DNA of 64,000 bases, from NCBI GenBank assembly GCA_018697195.1, contig CM031878.1, forward strand, positions 70,851,072 to 70,915,071, read 5' to 3'. This document shows positions 55,701 to 64,000 of this stretch, in pieces. The stretch is from Certhia americana. Lineage: Eukaryota > Chordata > Aves > Passeriformes > Certhiidae. Below the pieces are notes generated by a model. It did not search any database and had not been told where the DNA came from. It worked only from the letters and a program-made list of their open reading frames with translations. A program made the translations under genes and the position numbers. Positions within the stretch are counted from its first letter, which is position 1. Each line of letters starts with the position of its first letter.

Positions 55701-58700
55701 AACTCTGTGCCCACAAATTTGCCATAGACAGAGCACAACAGCACATTTACCTTTTGCAAAAAGTGGACCCCTAAATGCTATGGTTTTTGAAACCAGAATG
55801 ATGTTTCTAATGTTTGTCATAGAGTCTCCTTCTGTGTGCTTTCAAGCTAGCTGTTTATCAGTAAAAATCAGTTAAAGATGAAAACTTGCAGTACTTCAGA
55901 TAGGGGAAAGTGTTACGAAGTTGTTGCAGGTTAGCACTAGTCTTACTCTACCAATGTCATGTCATATTATTTCTTTTGTATCCTTCCTTTTGAAGCATAC
56001 TGGTTCTTTTTGGAGTGTGTTTTTTTCCTGATTTCCAAGGTTAAAGAGATGAGAGAGTTGCAAAGCAAACATGATGTGTTGGTTCACATTAGTGAGGATT
56101 CTTCACATTCAGTGCCTCTATCTCACTTGCTTGGTTTAATCACTGGACAGTCTTTGAGCTAGCCTGTTTTCAGTCTCTTGATCGTAACAGTGCCGCCTTT
56201 TGAGGCTGAGATACATCCCTCCCCCTGAAATTGTGCTCCATTTGATCAATATTTTACATGATTCCGGAAATTCAATGTCTGCCTAGCCCAATCCAACTCT
56301 TTTCTTACCTTTATACTACAGCTACCCTTATTTCTAGTCATTATTGTCTACTGGTGAAAAGTGTAGTTTCTTCTTTCTGTTTATTTTTTGTTTGCCTGTT
56401 TGCTGATGGTCTCACAGTACCTACACGATTAAGGCAGAGTCTGATTTGACGTTGCAATCTGGTATTTTATCTAGTTAGATAGGATCCATCCTGGGGTTCT
56501 TACTTTCTTTTGCCTTCATGACTGAGAAACATTGCAAAAATGTCATTAAATCTTCAAAGTCCAGTCTTAAAAATTTAGTGTGACTCACTGTAGTTGACTA
56601 TGCCGCTTCTGCCTAACTTGGCTGTGCATATGTGTTATGACTGACTGTAACTACAGACTTGTAGTTCATAAAAATCTTCAGCCTATTGTACTGAATCTGT
56701 TATGTGGGTGAGTGGTTGTACCTACAGTTTTGTTGACAGTTATGTACCATTTTTATGGGGACTGCTCTAAGTCTTGTGTTTAATTTGAAGGTTTGCATAA
56801 TACTGTCAGCTGAAGATGCTAGTCACTCATTTTGTAATTCATATATACAGGTGAAATATGAGTGTTAAAAATTTTAAACCTGCCATTAAAGAGTACGTAT
56901 TTCTGAAACTACAAAATGTCTCAGGAGCCCATTTATTAAATGGGGATACTGAATTTCATTGAAGTTGAATACATTTGTCCAGAGATAGATTCTTAACTAC
57001 TGTACACTTTATTTTCTATTTTCTATTAAAAAATAGAAATGTTTTTCTATTGCTGTTAAAAATGTAGTAAAGGACAACAGCCAAATTTCATGCAACCATA
57101 TGAAAATTCAGCTGTTTCACTGCAAGATTGCTCCCCTATGAAGCAATTGTTACAGCAAGACATGCTGAAAAGAAGCTGCAGCATCCAGAACTTCCTTCAA
57201 AGATATTCATGCCACCTGAGTTCAACTGCAGTCAGTAGCAACACTGGAGAATAGAAATCAGTGTGTTTGTGCTGTCATCTCCCACACTAACAATGCTCAA
57301 GCTTCCCATCAGAAGAAAATTGGTGTTTGGTCTGGGGCTTATTTTAAAGCAAACACTCTCTTCCTGATTACAGATTATATCTGTGATGAAAACCCTACCT
57401 GTGATGATTGGCAAATTTTGCCTGTCAATCATTGCCTTCTCTTAAAAATTTGCTCCTTTTTTTCTCTTTTAATATTTATCTGCTATATTGAGTATACTTT
57501 CGGCTACATCCTGCTGTTGTCTCCTCTGCAGTAACACTCTTTTCTTGAGATGGAGAGAGTTTTTGAAGGAGTTCATAGTCAGGCATGTTTTGTCATCCTT
57601 AAATCATTCCTAAATTATTTTCATCACCACAGCTGGAAAAATTGATATTTTCATGTCTAATTTTGATTTTTGATTCTGGCTGGAATGCTGAGTTTGCTGA
57701 TGAAAAATGGAATTGGCACCTCCAGCTGTAAATTTTAGAGAGAAGAATTAATGGTTTCCTCTACTTTTATGCTGGTATAATTGTGCAGGTTAGAGCAATG
57801 CATTGTAGACCAATTTTTTTTTTTTTTAATATATATTACACATTTTGTCCTCTCCCATCATACAAAACTCATAGTTAATATATTAAAACTACATACATGT
57901 TGCAATACTTTCTTAAAGTGAAAATTATTCATTTATTTAATTGCACCTTAGTATATTTTGTCTAATTCATTATTGAAAGATGAAGGGAAGAGATCCCCAA
58001 ACTTTAAATATGAGTATTTTGATTTTTGTGTTCTACAGTGAATTGAGGAATATTCTGTCTTCGGTGCAGGAACTAAGTATGGCAGTTGCTCTTTTAAGAA
58101 TTAAACTGAGTGAAAGGATGGCCATACTCATTTTCACCTAGGTTATTTGCTTAGAACAACTGAAAAAATATAAGCAAAAGAACTGCACTAGAAATTTTCT
58201 TATGGTGTGGATTATTTATTTTCTTGAAATATCTTGTTGAGTGTAAAATATTTTAAATGTTTTGCTGTCAGTGTGATATATAATACTGTAATATGGGAAG
58301 ATTGCCTGAAGATGTATTTCATATTCCATTATCTCTGCACTGTTCAGTTTCAGTTAGCATAGTATGGATAGCTTAAATTGCATAAAGAAGTCTTTCAGGG
58401 AATGTTTAATTTTTAAAGTTAGGCTATTCATCTGAAATTTGAGGGGAAAATAACTGAGGTGAATGAGTTAATATATGAGATAAAATGAAAAAATTCTGAT
58501 TTAATTTGTTAAGATGCTTGATTTCTCTCCTTCTGTAATTGTTGTATTTGGGAGACTATGGGTACCTTGCCAAGGTACATTTGGGCAGAGACACTGAGGT
58601 GTCCATTTTCCCATTACTGCAAGCAGTGACATTATGTAGTTCACTTTTTCAGTTTGTAAGGCTTCATTTTTAAGGTACGATTTTTTATCACACTGGGAAT

Positions 58701-59649
58701 ATTCAAGGGTAGTTACTTTTTTCTTCAGCTGTGAGAAATCTACTTTGTCAAGAATAGGCTAAAAGTTTGGTTTTCATCCTGTTTTATTTGTTTTAACTAA
58801 CAGTGTTAGTTACTCATTCCTAATACTAAAATAGTAGATGTTTAGACTTCGCTTTCTTAAGATGTCGGTATTTACTTTTACCTATGAATTAAGGTAGCCT
58901 ATTAAGAAGGGAGCACTCCAGCCTTTATGTAGTGAAGCTGAACTTACCTCCAGGAGTAGCTGCTGTGTGTAAACTGATACATGCTCTTACAGATACACCA
59001 CATTTAGTAGAAAGAGACGAGGAGACTGTAACTTTGAAAAATACTGCACTTGTGCATTATTATGGTGTTTTTAGTAGAAAGAGCTTCAAGTGTGACAATT
59101 TCTTTCTCAGGCTATGGAAAAGCATAATCTGGTGTTCTGTAACACTGAGATTATCACAAATACCAGATCATTTTCAACTAAATGGGCTCTCAAAATAAGG
59201 ATTAAATTATTTGAAAATCAAATGGATGGATCTATGCACCAGTGGAGCATGACACTAATTTCTGTATTGTTGTAACTGACTTACTTTTACTGCAATAGTT
59301 TTTTAGGCTTCATTCTAATGGAAGTCTGTTTTCTGTGGTACTGGTAAAAAAATGAGCCAGTATGAAGTTATTGGCATTCTGTTTACTTTTTGCAGTTTTT
59401 AAAAACCTCAGAAAAAAATGAAGTCAGTTTCAATGCTCAGCGTGTCTTCAAATTAATCAGACTGCCTGAGAACAGAAGTAACTATAGATGCACTTAAACT
59501 ACCCTGAAGTCTGTCTTTGAGTATGGACATAAAGTCGGGAGACATGGATGTTATTTCCTAGCTACGCAAGTCTACAGAAACATTCTGTGCCATAAAAAGC
59601 TGTTGGCAACCAAGAACAGGGATGTCTGTTTTAGTCAAGTCTTTCAGCA
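52793..59649 (+). other. COMMD10 intron 4, middle
   Basis: 6.9 kb, AT-rich, with no recognised exon or repeat family. Homopolymers: T near 53350, A near 54838, T near 57810. A small palindrome, GTACCTTG-C-CAAGGTAC, lies at 58562-58578. Short frames show no coding texture. Confidence 0.45.
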
Positions 59650-59998
59650 CCACTGGTACTAGGAAGGGTCAACTGCACAAGGGGAGCCTACAAGAGAGCT
59701 GGAGAAGAACTTTTCACAAGGTCATGTAGTGATAGAATGAAGAGAAATGGCTAAAAACTGAGAAAGGGTGGGTTTAGTTTAGATGTTAGGAAGAGATTCT
59801 TTTCTCTGAGGGTGGTGAGGCACAACAACATGTGGCCAAGAGGCGCTGTGGATGCCCCATCCCTGGAAGTATTCAAGGCCAGGCTCAGTGTGGCTCTGCA
59901 TAATCTGGTCTAGTGGAAGGGGGCGATGTGTGTGGAGAGAGGAGTTGGAACTAGATGATGGTTAAGATATCTTCCAACACAAACCGTTCTATGAATAG
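59650..59998 (+). mobile_element. CR1 LINE 3' end, plus strand
   Basis: CR1 terminal words in order: GCCTACAAGAGAGCTGGAG, GTCATGTAGTGATAGAATG, TTAGATGTTAGGAAGAGATTC, GAGGGTGGTGAGGCAC, GATGCCCCATCCCTGGAAG, GGAACTAGATGATGG and the ATTCTATGA-type end (GTTCTATGAATAG). 5'-truncated and non-coding. Confidence 0.9.
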
Positions 59999-62900
59999 AA
60001 GCACTTAGTTTTCTGCCAAGATTGAATTTACAGAAAGAGTGGTAGGACTTGTTTTCATTTGTGCTCCTGGTGTTGGCTTTTAATTCTGACTGTGGGCCAC
60101 GAGCTCAGTTTGCTTTAAAATTCTCCTCCGTTTCGTTAGAAGGCTTTAGCAGTTCCTTAGCAACTTGGTGGTAATGAAAATCTTCTGCTACCTAAAAAGG
60201 CACACGTTGGGGAATCTTGTTGCTTTAAAAAGTTCAATCCGGCAAACTAAACCACAGCCCACTGACAGTGAAAGAGATACTGAATTGAAATACTGTTGTA
60301 AAACTGTGCTGTACAGCTGATTTTCAAAGATCTAAATTATATGGTAGTGTTATAATTTTTATTTACCAATTACCTTTAAGCAATACTGAAAACATTTGTT
60401 GTTTTACTAGTAGTAGACTTCTACGAATTGGATATGTTAGTTTGCCTGTGCTATATGTTCCTTTCCCATCCAGGGCTTTCATAACCTTTTTTCCTTCATA
60501 AGCATAAAACTACAGGACACTTGCTGCCAGTTTAGAATTATTTCTGCATTCTCTGCCCACCAGGCTTGTTAACCAGTTCAGCCCAGAATCGTGTTTTTCT
60601 CCCTTTTTAATTTTTAAGATTAAACACTGATTTTGAGCATTTTTCTTGCTCTTTGCTAACTGCTAATCAGCATTTTTTGCTCTGCCCGTAGAAATGCATA
60701 TGGTCATGTGCTTGCCAGAGAGACTAATACTGGGTGTGACAGGATCTTCATGCTCTTTCCTGTAGCCAGGTCATCTGTAGAGGATTGTTAAGTAGCATTT
60801 CACCTATAATGCGGATTAACTGCCCACATATTTTGAATCAAGGATATTTTTTGAATATAACATTTTGTTCTACTTAGTGAAACCTAGGTGTTCTGAAAGC
60901 AGCAAGTCTTGCCAAGAAAAGGGAGAGCAAGAACCTGAACAAAAAATTAGCTCCTCATAAAAGGTTAAATTTTGTCTGTAAAGTAATTGGCTCTTTCATA
61001 ACGGTCTGAATGCCTGGTGGTTATAAAAACCTCAGTGCTGTTGATTTTATGTGTCCAAGCAGTATTTCTGTAGTGTAGTTCTTGCAGGTTCATTGCTGTC
61101 TTGAGCAACTCATTGTTGCTCTTACTTTTTGTGAGTCTATGCTTAAAGGGCTTTCTAAGGGACAAACAGGTGCCAAATCATGGATGAGAAACAGTGGCTT
61201 GCTTGGTATTATGGCATCCTGTTGGCACTGTGGTAAGAAGTATGCTCTGTATCAGTGAGTTCTGGGAGCCAGATAATAGTGGTCCTCTGTAGTTTCTGTC
61301 ATGAGTCAGGTAATGTGCATGAAAATTCCAGTTTTCTGCTTTAAAGTTAAAGCAAACTTCCAGTGTTTGTGAGTGTAGAGACAGTCAGGAGGTGTGATCT
61401 CAGTTTATTAGCCAAGACCAACTGAAAAATATCCTCTTTTCCTCCTCTGGTACTGACTGAATATTTAAGTCTCTTTTTTCTATCGTCCTTTAAAAATACT
61501 GGACCCTGCTCCAGAAGTTTGGAGTTGGAGGTGTTAGGTAAGAAGTTTTAGGTAGATACGTATTTTCTGATATTCTGTTCCACTTCATTGTCCCTGTTTC
61601 ACAATACTTCCCCTTATTTTGTTTCTTCAAATCAGGTCCTTGCCAATCATTTTTTATTGTCAGTTTCTTGTTCATTTGGACTCTGTCCTTGCTCTTTCAG
61701 GTTGGAGCCCTGCAACATGACTATTATTGACGTTTGTCCTGCTGTCCTTCTCAAAGTTGTAGTTCTTCATTTTGAGTCTTGATAGCCTGGTTTTTGTATA
61801 GTTAAGATGATTCACCTGAATTTATTTGCCAAAGGACATTTATTTGATTTCTCATTGAAGAATGAAAAGTAAATATATCTGTGTAGTTCAGAGAAATATT
61901 TTTTGACATCTAATATACAAATCTATGCTATTTGATATTATGCTATTTTTGAATTTCTTCTCAGTTTAGGTTTAATTTGTAATAACGTTTATGGGCAGCA
62001 AAACGTGGAAGTAAGGAACTGTGGTGAAGATGTCCTTGGATGAGACAAGAGAGTATGTAAAAACACAATGTGCTGTAAGAGAAATGGTGGATTCTGCGGG
62101 TGTTAATTTTGACTGTGTGAACCCTGATTTAGCTGGAGATTGTGCTTTATATCAGTTATAAAGGCTGCTTTGACATTTAATGCTTTTCAAGAGCGTGACT
62201 TTCACCCAAATGCTTTACCATAGTTAAGTTAGATTGGTGATGAAGTCTTACTGTGTAAAATACTATGCTCTACTATTTAATGTGGAAAACAGTTTGCTGG
62301 ACAGGGCTTGAGTTGGAAAATCCAATATTTTACACTGGAAGAAAATGTGGCCATCATAGAACAGAGGTGATGTTTTTATGTCCCTGTAAAGGTGCTGCTC
62401 ATCTTCAGCTGAAGGGTCAGATCTTATAGTAGAGGAACTAGCTGCTTTCTAGTGCGGGTCTGCCTGGGACAGCTGTGGGTGGCCACTGAGGAGCACTGTG
62501 GGTGAGGGCGTACCGAGCTGGTTCAGCAGGCAATGACACATTACCTCTTCTACAGCCGGTACTAGTGAGTGCTGGAAGGGGCAGGTGCATAAGTTCTTCC
62601 ATGTCTGTTAGTCCTGAGTGCTATGGCAATCTCTTCAGAAGCCTGAATGAAACAAATTGGACACAAGAACCGTGGATTTACAGGGATTGTTGAAAGCTTC
62701 CTCACATATTTGTTGCCCTGACTTGTTTGCCAGAGGGTTCATGGAACAGATCTGAAGCATTTTCCTGTGGTTTTGTTTAGTACCTATGTTTATTTCCCTT
62801 CCTTTTTTCCAGCTTGTATGTTTGCTTTTTGTTGTTTTTTATCTAAATATAAGCGTGAAGTTAAATAAGTGCCAGAGATATCAGTGAGAATTTACAGCAA

Positions 62901-64000
62901 TAAACAGTACTATTTCCAACAGTGTTTAGTTTTGCAGTGACAAGGTAGCTTGCACATTTCTAATCCGCTGATAAGAAATTGTGAAAAGAAGCTAAAGGTC
63001 TACAGGAGCTAAAAGCACGGCTTTGTTTTCATGCTAGGCATGGAGATATACTTCTCCTCTGCCCCAGTAAGTGCTTTTCAGTTAGTATATCACAGATTCT
63101 GGCACTGTTCTCCCATCACACATTTTTCTGTAAAGTTCTATGCCAGAAGTAAAAATAATTTTATGGTCCTTTCATATTTGAAAAAAATTGCCCTAAAGTA
63201 TGTTGCACTTTGTGACTAACAAATACTTTGCCGTGGCAGAAATGCCATGCAGAAATGTGTCACTACTCTCAAAAGGTTAATTGACATTGAAGGATGTTGA
63301 ATATCTTTTATCTAAGCAAACACAACCATTGCCAGATACATGCTGCATTTTTTTTTCCAAGAAAATGGACCATTTTGATGCCTTAGGCAGCATGCTATTA
63401 ATTAAAACTTACTCTCATACAGCTATGTTTAAAACAGAAAACAGACATGAGTTGTACAGGAAAACAAAGTAATTTTTATGGTAAAGCAATATAAAACAAG
63501 AGTTACAGCTATTCTTCAGCTATAAACTCATGCCAGTGTGCTGCCACATTTATTGTATTTGTTTTGAGCCCTCTACAGTATTCTGGGATAGATGTGTTTT
63601 AAAAGTAACCTAGAAAACACAAACCTGAATTTCTTTATTTATGTTTGTTCTTCATGCTACACACAGTTCACAGTTTTTAACAGCTTCAGAAAAGTCTTAA
63701 AAGTCAGGCTTCCTTGGATATTGTTTTTGTCTCTAGTGGCATTGTTTTATGATCCTGGGTCAGCTGCTATCCTATCTAATTCTTGGTTTCCATATTGCAG
63801 TAATAAACTGTTTAAGTAGCTGATAGAAAGTCCTTTCTAAATTGAGGAGCAGAGGGCTTGAGCCATAGTGACTGCAGTATGAAGAGCTGTCACATTCCAG
63901 AGCTCGATGTCTCCGTGTTTGTCCTTAGTGGCCACGTGTTTTATCAATAAGTGGTACTGTTCCCAGTTGCCTGCTTTGGCCATAACTTAGGATCTGAGTC
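59999..64000 (+). other. COMMD10 intron 4, last part in window
   Basis: 4 kb of AT-rich intronic DNA without recognised repeats, exons or RNA genes. The next COMMD10 exon, expected to begin the COMM domain, was not found. Confidence 0.45.

Overview
The window is vertebrate nuclear DNA, almost certainly from a bird. Coding sequence is split into short exons with GT-AG borders and long AT-rich introns. The dispersed repeats are CR1 LINEs with their typical 3' tails plus degraded endogenous retroviruses (ERVs). No bacterial, phage or CRISPR-like content was seen.

Three genes lie on the + strand in the order LVRN - ARL14EPL - COMMD10, the order I recall for human 5q23. From memory that block is Z-linked in chicken, so this may be Z-chromosome sequence (inference). 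(1) 1372-12377: the last eight coding exons (315 codons plus stop) of an M1 aminopeptidase, named laeverin (LVRN) mainly from synteny; the catalytic exons lie upstream of the window. (2) 26336-28552: ARL14EPL, four coding exons, 199 codons, behind a CpG-rich promoter at about 25860-26112. (3) 43693-48678: the first four coding exons (130 codons) of COMMD10, a Commander-complex subunit; the C-terminal COMM domain must lie beyond position 64000, so the current intron is at least 15.3 kb.

The gene-free stretches are mostly retroelement debris. 15.9-19.0 kb holds minus-strand ERVK/alpharetrovirus-like remnants: LTR, tRNA-Trp-like PBS, gag with a zinc knuckle, an env tail, a polypurine tract and LTR, followed by a separate RT-integrase fragment. 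29.7-32.5 kb is a long broken CR1. 34.3-36.0 kb is an inverted repeat around another CR1 piece. 36.0-41.85 kb is a gammaretrovirus-like provirus (tRNA-Pro-like PBS, gag, integrase, env tail; RT deleted; 3' LTR cut to 87 bp). 42.1-43.4 kb holds two further LTRs in opposite orientation, and a CR1 tail runs to within about 100 bp of the COMMD10 start codon. COMMD10 introns carry head-to-head CR1s at 51.2-52.8 kb, one split by a solo LTR with a 6-bp target duplication, and a CR1 tail at 59.65-60.0 kb.

I found no clear new biological system. The best leads are an 18-bp perfect inverted repeat just upstream of the COMMD10 ATG, the GGGCC-type minisatellite in its 189-bp first intron, a 67-bp perfect copy of integrase sequence inside a proviral leader, the 1.35-kb-loop inverted repeat at 34.3-36.0 kb, and a CpG-rich island at 20.3-21.2 kb with no known gene.
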